Positions 42,639 to 52,462 of a DNA stretch of 64,000 bases are shown one piece after another. Source of the DNA: Rhodocaloribacter litoris. GTDB lineage: Bacteria; Bacteroidota; Rhodothermia; Rhodothermales; ISCAR-4553. The notes beneath the pieces were generated by a model, which worked only from the letters and a program-made list of their open reading frames with translations, made no database searches and was not told where the DNA came from. The position numbers and the translations under genes are program-made. The first letter of the stretch is position 1. Each line of letters starts with the position of its first letter. Where the stretch lies: NCBI RefSeq assembly GCF_011682235.2, contig NZ_CP076718.1:2893867-2957866 (forward strand), read 5' to 3'.

Positions 42639-43659
42639 CGACCATCTGCTCCTCCTGCGTGCCCTGGACGAGGCCCTCTCGCCCGGCGAGCAGGCGCGCT
42701 TCGAGCGGTTGCTGGCCACGTCGGCGGAGGCACGGGCCGTCTGGCAGGCCCACCGGGCCGTCCGGGAGGCCGTCGCCACGGCACGCAACGATACCTTCGG
42801 GCCGCATTTCGCCGACCGGGTGATGCAACGCGTGGCCCGGCAGCAGCGGCCGCGGGCCCTCGCCGCGAAGGCACGCAGCATCCTGGGACGTGTCGTGCCT
42901 CCGGGTGGGTGGCATCCCCTGCGTGTGCCCGTTGCCCTGCGCTGGGGCGGCCTCCTGGCGGTCGTCGTGGTCTTCGCCGTGCTCTGGCTGTGGTACCGCC
43001 CCACGCTCGTGACGGTGCCCTACGGGGCCGTCGAGACCGTCCTCTTGCCGGACGGCTCGGCCGTCACGCTGGGCAGTGGCGCCCGGCTCCGGTACCGGCC
43101 CTTCCTCGCCCGTTCCGTCCGGCACGTGATCCTCACGGGCGAGGCGTTCTTCGTGGTGGCTGCGGATGAGAAACCGTTCGTCGTCGAGACGTTCAACGCC
43201 CGGGTGACGGTCCGGGGGACGCGCTTCAACGTACGGGCCTGGCCGGACGACCTGGCGCCGGAGACCGTCGTGACGCTCGAGGAAGGCGCCGTAGAGGTGG
43301 CCGGCCGGTCGGGTACCGGCACCGTCCGCCTGGCACCGGGGCAGACGACGCGCGTGGCGGCGGGGGCCGGCCCCTCCCCCCCCGCGGTGCCCGAATACGA
43401 ACGGCCGATGGCCTGGCGGACCGGCGGGCTCTCCTTCTCGGGCCGGCCCCTGGCCGACGTGCTCCGCGCCCTCGAACGACGCTACGCCGTCGAGTTGACG
43501 GTGGCCGACGAGGTGGCCCATCGCCCGGTTACCTACCTCAACCCGCGTCCGACCTCGCTCGAAGACGCCCTGGGTGATCTCTGCTTCTCGCTCGACCTGC
43601 GCTATCGCCGCACCGCCGACGGCTACGAGATCATCGTTCCATCCACCCCGGATCCCTGA
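42625..43659 (+). CDS. FecR-family anti-sigma factor
   Basis: 344 residues. Cytoplasmic N-terminus with an anti-sigma-like helical part, one membrane helix at about 111-127 (GGLLAVVVVFAVLWLWYR), a periplasmic FecR domain (LLPDGSAVTLGSGARLRYRP, ILTGEAFFVVAADEKPFVVE, VTVRGTRFNVRAW) and a C-terminal DUF4974-like region (GLSFSGRPLADVLRALERRY). Such proteins sense the plug/STN domain of a TonB receptor and hold or release the ECF sigma factor. The gene overlaps the sigma gene and is followed by the serpin. Confidence 0.88.
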   Translation: MMKPDDHLLLLRALDEALSPGEQARFERLLATSAEARAVWQAHRAVREAVATARNDTFGPHFADRVMQRVARQQRPRALAAKARSILGRVVPPGGWHPLRVPVALRWGGLLAVVVVFAVLWLWYRPTLVTVPYGAVETVLLPDGSAVTLGSGARLRYRPFLARSVRHVILTGEAFFVVAADEKPFVVETFNARVTVRGTRFNVRAWPDDLAPETVVTLEEGAVEVAGRSGTGTVRLAPGQTTRVAAGAGPSPPAVPEYERPMAWRTGGLSFSGRPLADVLRALERRYAVELTVADEVAHRPVTYLNPRPTSLEDALGDLCFSLDLRYRRTADGYEIIVPSTPDP

Positions 43660-43677
43660 ACCGTGCCTGAACGAACC

Positions 43678-44913
43678 ATGCGGATACGCCTTTTCCCCTG
43701 TCTTGCCTTGCTGGTGGCCCTCGGCGGCTGCTCCTTCCTCGCTTCCGAGGACGCACCGCCCTTCGAGCGGGCCGAACTGCGCCCGCTGACCTCCACCGAG
43801 CAGGCCGTCATCGAGGCCGACAACGGCTTCGGCCTCCGGCTCTTTCGCACCCTGCACGAAGCCGAACCCGGGCAAAACCTCTTCATCTCCCCGTTGAGTG
43901 TCTCCATGGCCCTCGGCATGACGCTCAACGGCGCCGCCGGCGAGACGCGCGCCGCCATGGAAGCCACGCTCGGCAAGACCGGCCTCTCCGAAGAAGCCAT
44001 CAACGCCGCCTACCGAGACCTCATCGACCTGCTCACCCGGCTCGACCCGGAGGTCCGCCTCGACATCGCCAACTCGATCTGGTACCGGCAGGGCTTCAAC
44101 GTGCTCCCCGGCTTCCTCGACCTGAACCGGACCTACTTCGACGCCGAGGTGCGGGGACTCGACTTCCGGGATCCGGCCACCGTCCGCGTCATCAACAACT
44201 GGGTCAAAGAGAAGACACAGGGCAAGATCGACCGGATCATCGAGCAGGTCGCCCCCGATCATATGATGTACCTGATCAACGCGATCTATTTCAAAGGAGC
44301 CTGGCAGTATGCCTTCGACCGCAACGCCACGCGGGATGCACCTTTCCATAACCTCGACGGAACGAGCACGACCGTCCCGATGATGACGCTCGAAGGGACC
44401 CTGCCCGTCTACGGGGCCGAAGGATTCTCGGCCGTTGACCTTCCTTATGGGGACAGCCTCTTCTCAATGACCATCGTGCTGCCGGCCGTGGGAGCGGAAC
44501 GGGACGTGAACGCCCTGGCCGCCTCGCTCGACGGGGCAACGTGGGAGGCATGGATCCGGCAGCTCGCCCCGCAGAAGGTGAAGCTGCTCCTGCCGCGCTT
44601 CAAGCTCACATACGACGCCTCCCTCAAACAGGCGCTGGCGAAGATGGGAATGGAGGTGGCCTTCACCGACGATGCCGACTTCAGCCGGATGACGCCCGAA
44701 CGGGTCCGGATCAGCGACGTGCTCCACAAAACGTTCGTGGAGGTGAACGAGGAAGGCACCGAAGCCGCAGCGGTTACGGGGGTCATCATCGAAGTGACAT
44801 CCATGCCACGCACGACGGTGATCGAGGTGAACCGGCCGTTCCTCTTTTTCATCCGGGAACGACACTCGGGCACGATCCTGTTCATGGGGAAGGTGCTGTC
44901 GCTGGCCTCCTGA
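43678..44913 (+). CDS. serpin (serine protease inhibitor) lipoprotein
   Basis: 411 residues from ATG 43678 (GTG 43663 is a possible earlier start). Signal ends in the lipobox ALGGC, so it is membrane-anchored. The serpin fold is clear: FISPLSVSMALGMTLNGAAG, the NAIYFKGAW strand, VKLLLPRFKL, and the hinge EEGTEAAAVTGV from residue 358, followed by the exposed loop and the NRPFLFFIRERHSGTILFMG C-terminal signature. The small hinge residues indicate an inhibitory serpin. Target protease unknown. It lies between the anti-sigma gene and a lipoprotein gene in a sigma/FecR/TonB-receptor operon. Confidence 0.92.
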   Translation: MRIRLFPCLALLVALGGCSFLASEDAPPFERAELRPLTSTEQAVIEADNGFGLRLFRTLHEAEPGQNLFISPLSVSMALGMTLNGAAGETRAAMEATLGKTGLSEEAINAAYRDLIDLLTRLDPEVRLDIANSIWYRQGFNVLPGFLDLNRTYFDAEVRGLDFRDPATVRVINNWVKEKTQGKIDRIIEQVAPDHMMYLINAIYFKGAWQYAFDRNATRDAPFHNLDGTSTTVPMMTLEGTLPVYGAEGFSAVDLPYGDSLFSMTIVLPAVGAERDVNALAASLDGATWEAWIRQLAPQKVKLLLPRFKLTYDASLKQALAKMGMEVAFTDDADFSRMTPERVRISDVLHKTFVEVNEEGTEAAAVTGVIIEVTSMPRTTVIEVNRPFLFFIRERHSGTILFMGKVLSLAS

Positions 44914-44922
44914 GTGACGACC

Positions 44923-45408
44923 ATGCGAATCCCCGCGGCATGCATCGATGGTTGGCCGGCGATCCTGCTGCTGGGAACGCTGTTCCTGACCGGCGGCTGT
45001 GCTTTCCTCGAGGCCCGGGACGAAACCCTCCCGGAGGGGATCCCGCTCCGTCTCGAAGAGGCCCGGCAACGGTGGGAGCGGCAGCGCCTCAGCGATTACG
45101 ATGTCCTTCTTTCGCGCCTCTGTTTCTGCTATCCGGCAGGGACGTTCACCGTCTTCGTGCGGGCCGACACCGTGCGGGCCGTCGTGTCCGAGGCTTCGGG
45201 TGCCGTGCTGGATCCGGAGCAGCGCCGGATCTTTCCCACGATCGACGGTTTCTTTGACCTGGTGGCGCAGGCGCAGGCCGGGGCCGACAGCCTGATGGTC
45301 CTCTATGATCCCGTGTGGGGCGTGCCCACCCGGATCGTGATCGACTGGGTGGAACATGTCTTCGACGATGAGATCCGGTACGAAATCCACGGCCTGTCGG
45401 TGCGCTGA
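44923..45408 (+). CDS. lipoprotein, DUF6174-like
   Basis: 161 residues from ATG 44923 (GTG 44914 is in frame). A lipobox LTGGC follows the hydrophobic stretch, so it is a lipoprotein. The conserved core RQRWERQRLSDYDVLLSRLCFCYP and FTVFVRADTVRAVVSEASG fits the DUF6174 pattern (DYDxxxxRxCFC...). No activity is known for this family. 10 bp after the serpin stop, in the same operon. Confidence 0.75.
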   Translation: MRIPAACIDGWPAILLLGTLFLTGGCAFLEARDETLPEGIPLRLEEARQRWERQRLSDYDVLLSRLCFCYPAGTFTVFVRADTVRAVVSEASGAVLDPEQRRIFPTIDGFFDLVAQAQAGADSLMVLYDPVWGVPTRIVIDWVEHVFDDEIRYEIHGLSVR

Positions 45409-45513
45409 GGCGCTTCGCGGCGTGGTGATGGGCGGGCCGTGGGTCCGGTGAAAAGGGACCTGAAATCCGCGAGAACCGGCAGCTGGCCGTTGAACAAGCC
45501 GAACCTTCCAACC

Positions 45514-48366
45514 ATGGTGTCCTGCCTTGCTTGTCGTCGGTGGGTCGTCGTGGCCGTGCTCCTGTGGGGGATGCAGGCGGCCGGTACGGCCTACGGGCAG
45601 GCGGAACGTTACGCGCTGGCGATGCGGGGGGTGCCGCTGGAGGAGGCCCTGGCCCGCTTCGTGGCGGTCACGGGGGTGGCGCTGGCCTACGACCCCGCGC
45701 TTGTCGGGGGGCGGCGGGTCTATTGCGTCGTGCAGGACGAGACGGCGGAGGGCATCCTCCGTTGCCTGCTCGACGGCACCGGGCTGGACTTCTACCGTCG
45801 CTCTTCGGGCACCTATGTGCTGACCCGGCCCGTGGCGCTGCCGCCGCAGTATGCCGTGCTGGCCGGTGCCGTCGTCGATGCACGGACGCGGGCGCCGCTG
45901 CCCTATGCCCATGTGGTGCTGGCCGACCGGGGCCTCGGCACGACGACCAATGGAGCGGGGCAGTTCGCCTTTCCGCAGCTGTTGCCGGGGCGCTATGCCG
46001 TGGCGGTTTCCCACCTCGGCTACCGGGTGTGGCAGGATACGCTCGTGCTCGACGCCGGAGGCAGCGCCTACGTGCGGGCGGCCCTGGCGGCGGAGCCGGT
46101 GCCGATCACGCCCATCGTCGTCGATGCGTCGGACGTGGAGCCGGGGGACGGCGTCCGGGCGCGGGTGGACCGGCAGGAGCCGCCCGTCGGGTTTGCCACG
46201 GAGACGGGGACGACCTCGTTCCTGCCACTGCAGGCCCTGGCCGGGGTACGCCTCAGTGATGCCACGGCCGACGTGCACGTGCAGGGCGGAGCGGCCGGCG
46301 ACCACCTGCTCCGCCTCGACGGGGTACCCGTCTTCATGCCCCGCCAGACGGTCGGCTTCATCGGGCCGTTCAGCCCGCTGGCGCTGGCACGCATCACCGT
46401 GCATCGTGCCGGTTTCGGGGCCGAGGCCGGGAGCCAGACCGCCGGTGTGCTCGAGGCCGAGCACCTGGTCGAATCCGGCGACGGCTTCGAGGCCCAGGTC
46501 GATCCGCTCAGCCTGAATGCGCGTCTGTCGCTTCGTACGGGGCCGGAGGAAGCCCCGCGCGTGGCCCTGATGGCCGCCGTACGGGCCGGCCCCTGGGCGG
46601 CCTACCAGCCCGCCGCCCTGCGCCGGACGCTCCGCCGCTGGAGCACCCCCGACCCCTTCGTCCTGCTGGCGCCCCTGCGCCGCTATCAGGACATCGACCC
46701 CGACTTTTTCCGCGAGACGCTCCTGCTCGATCCCGATCCCGAACCCAGACTGGCCTTCTCCGACCTGCATGCCGCCCTGCGCTGGCACCCGGCGCCGCTG
46801 CGGACGCTCTATGCCTCGTTCTACCGGGGACGCAAACGCCTGGCCGGTGACCTCTTTCCCGACGCCGCCCTGCGCAAAAGTTTCGCTCTGGTCAATACGC
46901 AGGGACTGGTCACGGTGGAAGACACGTACGACTGGGCAGGTGGCACCGGACAGGTACGCTACGACGCCGTCCTCGGTGGGCCTACGCTGTGGAGTGTACA
47001 GGCTCGTGCCGGCCACTACCGCTTCGATCACGACTACCAGTTCTTCGAAGCCCTTGCGCTCGACATCGATGAGGCCCGGGTGCAACTGGGCGGGCCCGCG
47101 ACGCGCCGGACACGGGACGGCAACCGGGTCACCGAGCTGGGACTGGCCGCCTCCCTCGATCACACCCGCGGCGCCCACCACGTGCAACTGGGCCTCGAAG
47201 GAACCGTCACCGACAGCCGCTTCGACCTGCGCCTGGCCAGCGTCGCAGAGGGGACCATGTCGCTCCAGGTACGTCCGGTGCTGGAAGGCAACGCGCCCCT
47301 CGACCTGGATTCGACGGCGACCTTTACCATGGTGCACCGGCAGGTACGCCATGCCGCCCGCGCCACCCGGGTGGCCGCCTTCGCCCGGGACCGGATCCGG
47401 CTCGGCGCGGCGGTTTCGGTAGAGGCCGGGGTGCGCCTCACCTACCGGCCCGGCCGTCAGACTGTCTACGCCGAGCCCCGCCTGGCGGCCACGTACACCC
47501 GGGCGGTCGGTGGCCTCGGGCCGGTCACGGTTCGCCTGGCGGCCGGCCTCTACCGGCAGTTCGTGAGCCAGTTCGACCTGAGCGTGCTCAATGCCGGGGC
47601 GCTCCTGTCCACAGCCCGCATCTGGTTGCCGCTCGACGCCTCCGTCCGCCCGCCGAAGGTCTATCACCTCGCCCCGGCCGTCACACTCACGCCCGGGCGC
47701 GGCTGGACGGTGCGCCTGGACGGCTACCTGAAGCACCAGCCGCACGGCCTCACGATCAACTACGCTGCCGACCCGGCCGGCCTGCCGGCCGACGGCAAGG
47801 GGCCACAGAACGCCTTCCTGACGTCATTCCGGGCCCGGTACTACGGCGGCTCGGTCGCCCTGGAACGCAAGGGCGAACGCCTGCGCGTCCGCGCCGCCTA
47901 TACGCGCAGCGTCGCCCGGTGGCACAGTGACGACCTCTTCGACGGTCGCCGGGTGTCTTTTCCCTGGAACGAACCCCACCGCCTCGACCTGGGGGTCGAC
48001 TGGCTGCCGGCCGAGCGGTTCACGCTGAGCCTCCGCGCCTACGGCGTCCGGGGGCAGACCTGGGCGCTCCGCCGGGCCTACTACGACTATTTCGGGCACA
48101 GCCCGCGTACCCGCTACCACCCGCCCTACGACCTGGGAGATCCCGATGCCCATCGCCTGCCGGACCGCTACGGCCTCGACCTGGGCGCTGCCTACACCCA
48201 TCCCCTCGGTCCCGCACGGCTCCAGCTCCGTCTCGACGTGCTCAACCTGCTCAACCGGGCCAACGTGGCCGACCGGCGCCTCGTCTTCGACGGAGACGGC
48301 CTGTCGACAGCCCCCCGCCTGTTGCCCCCGCGTTTCGTGGCCTTTGCCGCCCGCGTCTCCTGGTGA
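45514..48366 (+). CDS. TonB-dependent outer-membrane receptor with STN domain
   Basis: 950 residues from ATG 45514. Order: signal peptide, STN domain (MRGVPLEEALARFVAVTGVA, FYRRSSGTYVL) that talks to the FecR protein, a carboxypeptidase-like domain (AGAVVDARTRAPLPYAHVVL, TNGAGQFAFPQLLPG), a plug with VHVQGGAAGDHLLRLDGVPV, and a beta-barrel ending in LDVLNLLNRANVADRRL and FVAFAARVSW. No TonB-box residues were pinned. The substrate is not predictable. As the last gene of the ECF sigma/FecR/serpin operon, it is the likely signal receiver. Confidence 0.88.
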   Translation: MVSCLACRRWVVVAVLLWGMQAAGTAYGQAERYALAMRGVPLEEALARFVAVTGVALAYDPALVGGRRVYCVVQDETAEGILRCLLDGTGLDFYRRSSGTYVLTRPVALPPQYAVLAGAVVDARTRAPLPYAHVVLADRGLGTTTNGAGQFAFPQLLPGRYAVAVSHLGYRVWQDTLVLDAGGSAYVRAALAAEPVPITPIVVDASDVEPGDGVRARVDRQEPPVGFATETGTTSFLPLQALAGVRLSDATADVHVQGGAAGDHLLRLDGVPVFMPRQTVGFIGPFSPLALARITVHRAGFGAEAGSQTAGVLEAEHLVESGDGFEAQVDPLSLNARLSLRTGPEEAPRVALMAAVRAGPWAAYQPAALRRTLRRWSTPDPFVLLAPLRRYQDIDPDFFRETLLLDPDPEPRLAFSDLHAALRWHPAPLRTLYASFYRGRKRLAGDLFPDAALRKSFALVNTQGLVTVEDTYDWAGGTGQVRYDAVLGGPTLWSVQARAGHYRFDHDYQFFEALALDIDEARVQLGGPATRRTRDGNRVTELGLAASLDHTRGAHHVQLGLEGTVTDSRFDLRLASVAEGTMSLQVRPVLEGNAPLDLDSTATFTMVHRQVRHAARATRVAAFARDRIRLGAAVSVEAGVRLTYRPGRQTVYAEPRLAATYTRAVGGLGPVTVRLAAGLYRQFVSQFDLSVLNAGALLSTARIWLPLDASVRPPKVYHLAPAVTLTPGRGWTVRLDGYLKHQPHGLTINYAADPAGLPADGKGPQNAFLTSFRARYYGGSVALERKGERLRVRAAYTRSVARWHSDDLFDGRRVSFPWNEPHRLDLGVDWLPAERFTLSLRAYGVRGQTWALRRAYYDYFGHSPRTRYHPPYDLGDPDAHRLPDRYGLDLGAAYTHPLGPARLQLRLDVLNLLNRANVADRRLVFDGDGLSTAPRLLPPRFVAFAARVSW

Positions 48367-48376
48367 CGCCCCGAAA

Positions 48377-48417
48377 CGTCGGTCAGCTCGTCGATGAAGG
48401 CGATGGCCTCGCCGGTG
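48377..48417. repeat. 41-bp duplicate of carB sequence, copy 1
   Basis: Identical over 41 bp to carB sequence at 49202-49242 (the codons for [13 protein letters not shown], read on the minus strand). It lies 10 bp after the receptor stop and just beyond the end of the broken HepT gene. It is the outer boundary of the inserted nucleotidyltransferase module. Confidence 0.85.
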
Positions 48418-48427
48418 GGTGTGCGCA

Positions 48428-48754
48428 TCAGAGGAGCTGCTCCAGTTCTCGGATCAAATCCGGCAATTCCTGATCCACGGTGGCCCAGGCGATGGCGAGA
48501 TCGACGTCGAAGTAGCCGTGTACCAGGCGGTTTCGCATCCCTACGATCGCCGTCCAGGGAATGGAGGGACATGTGACCCGTGTTTCGGCGGTGACCCGGG
48601 ACGGCTTCCCCGATGATCTCGATCGATTTGAGGAGCGCCAGGACGAGCATACGGTTGCCGTCGAGATCGGATCGGGCGTGTCCTTTCACGACGTGCGTGC
48701 TTCGCGGGCGGCCTCCAGCATGTGCCGAAGCCGTATCTCATCCTGTGGCGTCAT
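48428..48754 (-). pseudogene. HepT-like toxin gene with two frameshifts
   Basis: Begins MTPQDEIRLRHMLEAAREAR at ATG 48754, then hits a stop at codon 23 unless a 1-base deletion near ACGTCGTGAAAGG (about 48690) is corrected. The restored frame continues VKGHARSDLDGNRMLVLALL and KSIEIIGEA, then needs a second shift near 48602 (a 2-base loss) to read TCPSIPWTAIVGMRNRLVHGY and FDVDLAIAWATVDQELPDLI to a stop at 48428. This is a full-length HepT (DUF86) pattern, the RNase toxin partner of MNT, disrupted in two places. A sequencing artefact cannot be excluded. Confidence 0.75.
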
Positions 48755-49034
48755 AGAGCACGCTGGCTTCCGCCCGAACAGCCTCCCGGAACCAGGGGCT
48801 CAGGTCCTTCGGCGTACGCAGATCTACCCGGCGTCCGACCGCCTCGGACAGGGCCTGCTCGATCGCCGAGAGTCCGATGAAGCCGGGCACGTGATCCGGA
48901 TCGAATTCAACGAGCAGGTCCAGGTCGCTGTCGGGGCCGGCGGTGCCGTGAAGCACCGACCCGAACAGCGAGAGCCGGATGATGTGATGCCGGCGGCAAA
49001 ACCGGGCGAGGGCATCTTGCGGGAACGGGGACAT
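48738..49034 (-). CDS. MNT-type minimal nucleotidyltransferase (antitoxin)
   Basis: 98 residues. Polymerase-beta-like nucleotidyltransferase with SLFGSVLHGTAGPDSDLDLL, the GSx10DxD motif, and LVEFDPDHVPG. In MntA-HepT pairs this protein adds AMP to the HepT toxin and blocks it. It overlaps the start of the HepT pseudogene by 17 bp, the usual arrangement. With HepT broken, its function may be lost. Located between the TonB receptor and carB. Confidence 0.85.
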   Translation of the reverse strand: MSPFPQDALARFCRRHHIIRLSLFGSVLHGTAGPDSDLDLLVEFDPDHVPGFIGLSAIEQALSEAVGRRVDLRTPKDLSPWFREAVRAEASVLYDATG

Positions 49035-49151
49035 GGCGCGCCGGATCAGGTCCCCGTTCCAATGCCCCTGCCGGGTACGGGTTGCCCGGAGGCGAACGAC
49101 GAAGGGACGGCGGGTTGCGCTCGTCCCTCGGTCTGTTTACGTCGCCGCGCC

Positions 49152-51980
49152 TTAGCGCGACAGGTACAGGTTGCGCATCTCGTAGGGCCGGCGGAAGTGC
49201 TCGTCGGTCAGCTCGTCGATGAAGGCGATGGCCTCGCCGGTGGACTTCATCTCCGGGCCGAGCTCTTTGGGCACCTCGGGGAACTTGTCCCACGAGAAGA
49301 CCGGCTCCTTGAGGGCGAAGCCGCGCAGCTTCGACTCCAGCAGTCCTTTTTCGCGGAACTCGGCGAGCTTGTGGCCGAGCATCACCTTCGTGGCGATGTT
49401 CGAGATGGGGATGCCCGTGGCCTTGGCCACGAACGGCACCGTCCGCGAGGCACGGGGGTTGGCCTCGATCACGTAGACCACCTCGTCCTTGATGACCATC
49501 TGCACGTTGATCAGGCCGACGACCTCCAGGCGCCGGGCGATCTCGGTGACGTAGCGCCGGATGGTCTGCTGTACGGTGTGCGAGAGGGAGTAGGGCGGGA
49601 GGACGGCCGTCGAGTCGCCCGAGTGCACGCCGGCGGGCTCGATGTGCTGCATGATGCCGGCGATCCAGACCTCCTCGCCGTCCGAGATGGCGTCCACGTC
49701 CACCTCGATGCCATTTTCGAGGAAGAGGTCGAGCAGGATCTGGTTCTCCGGCAGCAGCTTGTGGATCATGCGCACGTAGCGGGCCACCTCGTCGCGGTTG
49801 ATGGCGATGCGCATGCCCTGGCCGCCGAGCACGTAGCTGGGCCGCACCAGGATCGGGTAACCGATGCGCTCGGCCACCTCGGCGGCTTCGGCCGCATCGT
49901 AGGCCACGCCGTAGGGCGGGTAGGGGATCTCCAGCTCCTTGAGCACGTCGGAGAACTTGCCGCGGTCTTCGGCCAGGTCCATGTTTTCGAACGACGTGCC
50001 GAAGATGCGGATGCCGTGCTCGGCCAGGCGACGGGCCAGCTTCAGCGCGGTCTGGCCGCCGAGCTGCACGATGACGCCCTCGGGCCGCTCGTGCTCGATG
50101 ACGTTGAGGACGTGCTCCCAGAAGACCGGCTCGAAGTAGAGCTTGTCCGCCACGTCGAAGTCGGTCGAGACGGTCTCCGGGTTGCAGTTGATCATGATGG
50201 CTTCGTAGCCCAGCTCGCGGGCGGCCAGCACGCCGTGCACGCACGAGTAGTCGAACTCGATGCCCTGCCCGATGCGGTTGGGGCCGCTGCCCAGGATGAG
50301 CACCTTCTTCCGGTCGGTGACCTCGCTCTCGTTGGCCGTCTCGTAGGACGAATAGAAGTAGGGTGTCTGGGCGGGAAACTCGCCGGCGCAGGTGTCGACG
50401 AGCTGGTAGGTGGGCAGCACGCCCAGGCGCTTGCGGTGGGCGCGAACGTCGTCCTCGGTTACATGGTCCTGCACCAGGTAGGCGATCTGGGCGTCGGAGA
50501 AGCCGTGGCGCTTGACCTCGAACAGGAAGTCCCGGTCGATCTGGTCGAGGGTGCGCCGGGTGAGGGCGGCCTCCAGGTCGACCAGGGCCCGGATCTGGTA
50601 GAGGAACCAGGGGTCGACGCGGGTGATGTCGGCCACCTCCTCGACGGAGGCGCCGAGCTTGAAGGCGTTGCGGATCTGCAGGGTGCGGTCCCAGTAGGGC
50701 TTCTTCAGGCGCTCGCGCACCTCCTCGCGCGTGGCGTCTTCGCGGTCGGCGCCCAGGCCGGCATAGCCGATCTCCAGGCTCTGCCAGGCCTTCTGGAGGC
50801 TCTCGGGGAACGTCCGGCCGATGGCCATCACCTCACCGACGGCCTTCATCTGGGTGGTCAGCTCTTCGTCGACGCCCTCGAACTTGTCGAAATTCCAGCG
50901 GGGGATCTTGGTGACGACGTAGTCGATGGCGGGCTCGAAGCAGGCGCTGGTGGTGCCGGTGACGTCGTTGGGCAGCTCGTCGAGCGTGTAGCCGACGGCC
51001 AGGCGGGCGGCGACCTTGGCGATGGGGTAGCCGGTGGCCTTCGAGGCCAGGGCCGACGAACGGCTCACGCGCGGGTTGATCTCGATGACGATCATCCGCC
51101 CCGTCGAGGGTTCGAAGGCGAACTGGATGTTGCACCCGCCGGCGAAGGTGCCGATGGAGCGCATGGCGCGGATGGCGGCGTCACGCATCTGCTGGAACTG
51201 CTTGTCGGTGAGCGTCTGCGCCGGGGCCACCGTCACCGAGTCGCCGGTGTGCACGCCCATCGGATCCACGTTCTCGATGGAACAGATGATGATGACGTTG
51301 TCGTTGGCGTCGCGCAGCAACTCCAGCTCGTACTCTTTCCATCCGAAGAGGCATTCCTCGATGAGGACCTGGTGCACGGGCGAGATCTCCAGGCCGCGCG
51401 TGACCTTGCGGTCGAACTCGTCGGGCGTCCAGACGATGCCGCCGCCGGAGCCGCCCAGCGTGAACGACGGCCGGATGACCACCGGGAGACCGCCGAGCTC
51501 CTGGGCGATCTCCTTGGCTTCGAGCAGGCTCTTGGCCGTGTGGCTGCGGGCCTGGTCCAGGCCGATCTCCTCCATTCGGTCCCGGAAGCGCTGGCGGTCC
51601 TCGGTGATATGGATCGCGTCGATGTCCACGCCGATGACCTCGACGCCTTTCTCTTCCCAGAAACCCTCCTGGTGGAGCCGGTCGGCCAGGTTGAGGGCCG
51701 TCTGCCCGCCCATCGTCGGCAGCACGGCGTCGGGCTGCTCCCGCTCGACGATCTCCTTGATCGAACGGGGCGTCAGCGCCTGCAGGTAGATCTTGTCCGC
51801 CGTGACCGGGTCGGTCATGATGGTGGCGGGGTTCGAATTGACCAGGATGACTTCGTACCCTTCGGCCCGGAGGGCCCGGGCGGCCTGGCTGCCGCTGTAG
51901 TCGAATTCACAGGCCTGCCCGATGACGATCGGACCGGAGCCGATGAGCAGAATCTTTTTGATGTCGGTGCGCTTGGGCAT
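49152..51980 (-). CDS. carB: carbamoyl-phosphate synthase large subunit, short form
   Basis: 942 residues. Two ATP-grasp halves are complete: [20 protein letters not shown], the first ATP-grasp ([30 protein letters not shown]), the oligomerisation region, and the second half ([52 protein letters not shown]). It ends at LYLSR after the second half, so the C-terminal MGS-like allosteric domain of the E. coli enzyme (1073 residues) is absent, as in many Bacteroidota. It makes carbamoyl phosphate for arginine and pyrimidine synthesis with CarA. A nucleotidyltransferase module lies between carB and carA, upstream in the transcript. Confidence 0.95.
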   Translation of the reverse strand: MPKRTDIKKILLIGSGPIVIGQACEFDYSGSQAARALRAEGYEVILVNSNPATIMTDPVTADKIYLQALTPRSIKEIVEREQPDAVLPTMGGQTALNLADRLHQEGFWEEKGVEVIGVDIDAIHITEDRQRFRDRMEEIGLDQARSHTAKSLLEAKEIAQELGGLPVVIRPSFTLGGSGGGIVWTPDEFDRKVTRGLEISPVHQVLIEECLFGWKEYELELLRDANDNVIIICSIENVDPMGVHTGDSVTVAPAQTLTDKQFQQMRDAAIRAMRSIGTFAGGCNIQFAFEPSTGRMIVIEINPRVSRSSALASKATGYPIAKVAARLAVGYTLDELPNDVTGTTSACFEPAIDYVVTKIPRWNFDKFEGVDEELTTQMKAVGEVMAIGRTFPESLQKAWQSLEIGYAGLGADREDATREEVRERLKKPYWDRTLQIRNAFKLGASVEEVADITRVDPWFLYQIRALVDLEAALTRRTLDQIDRDFLFEVKRHGFSDAQIAYLVQDHVTEDDVRAHRKRLGVLPTYQLVDTCAGEFPAQTPYFYSSYETANESEVTDRKKVLILGSGPNRIGQGIEFDYSCVHGVLAARELGYEAIMINCNPETVSTDFDVADKLYFEPVFWEHVLNVIEHERPEGVIVQLGGQTALKLARRLAEHGIRIFGTSFENMDLAEDRGKFSDVLKELEIPYPPYGVAYDAAEAAEVAERIGYPILVRPSYVLGGQGMRIAINRDEVARYVRMIHKLLPENQILLDLFLENGIEVDVDAISDGEEVWIAGIMQHIEPAGVHSGDSTAVLPPYSLSHTVQQTIRRYVTEIARRLEVVGLINVQMVIKDEVVYVIEANPRASRTVPFVAKATGIPISNIATKVMLGHKLAEFREKGLLESKLRGFALKEPVFSWDKFPEVPKELGPEMKSTGEAIAFIDELTDEHFRRPYEMRNLYLSR
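49202..49242. repeat. 41-bp segment of carB that is duplicated, copy 2
   Basis: Lies inside carB, 48-88 bp before the stop codon. Identical to 48377-48417, in the same orientation. The two copies enclose the MNT/HepT module plus the last part of carB. Confidence 0.85.
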
Positions 51981-52006
51981 GACGGGATGTCGGTTACGGG
52001 ATGATG

Positions 52007-52462
52007 TCAGGGATCGTGGCGGCGCTGGATATCCCGGAGCGCCTGGACGTCGAGCTGGTCCTTGGGACGAAGCGACCCGGACTTGAGCCGGATCAGTCCC
52101 TCGGCCGTCAGGTAGCGAATCGGAACATCCTGTACATGGTGCAGGGCGGTATAAGGCAGGAGATCTTCATACGTGTGCCCGCTCATCAGGGTGAAGATGT
52201 CCAGCGGGAACGACTCGATGATCCGGATACAACCCTCTTCGAGGGTGAAATCATCGATCGTGAGTTGACGAGCATGGCCTTCTCCGAAGTCGGCGAGCAC
52301 GTTGAGCAGGCGTTGCAGGTTAAGCGGGGAGGCTTGAACCAGGATGTCGACATCTTCCGTGGCGCGGGCGTAGCCGTTCAGGGTGACGGCCAGCCCACCG
52401 ACGAGGATGTAGGCAACGTCACTCCGGCTGAGGTCCACCAACAACTTTTCGAATGCGGTCAT
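52007..52462 (-). CDS. nucleotidyltransferase of the AbiEii/DUF6036-like group
   Basis: 151 residues. Pattern [20 protein letters not shown] (GG...R.T.DvD), typical of nucleotidyltransferase toxins and related proteins, then [20 protein letters not shown] with conserved Lys/Asp. It sits between carB and carA in the same orientation, starting 44 bp inside the end of the 65-residue gene upstream and ending 27 bp before carB. Probably part of a toxin-antitoxin-like pair that entered the carAB operon; the activity is inferred from fold only. Confidence 0.75.
   Translation of the reverse strand: MTAFEKLLVDLSRSDVAYILVGGLAVTLNGYARATEDVDILVQASPLNLQRLLNVLADFGEGHARQLTIDDFTLEEGCIRIIESFPLDIFTLMSGHTYEDLLPYTALHHVQDVPIRYLTAEGLIRLKSGSLRPKDQLDVQALRDIQRRHDP

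Noticed and set aside
48561..52004. Long plus-strand frame opposite carB
   Set aside because: Opposite a clearly coding carB; no ribosome site and no family pattern.
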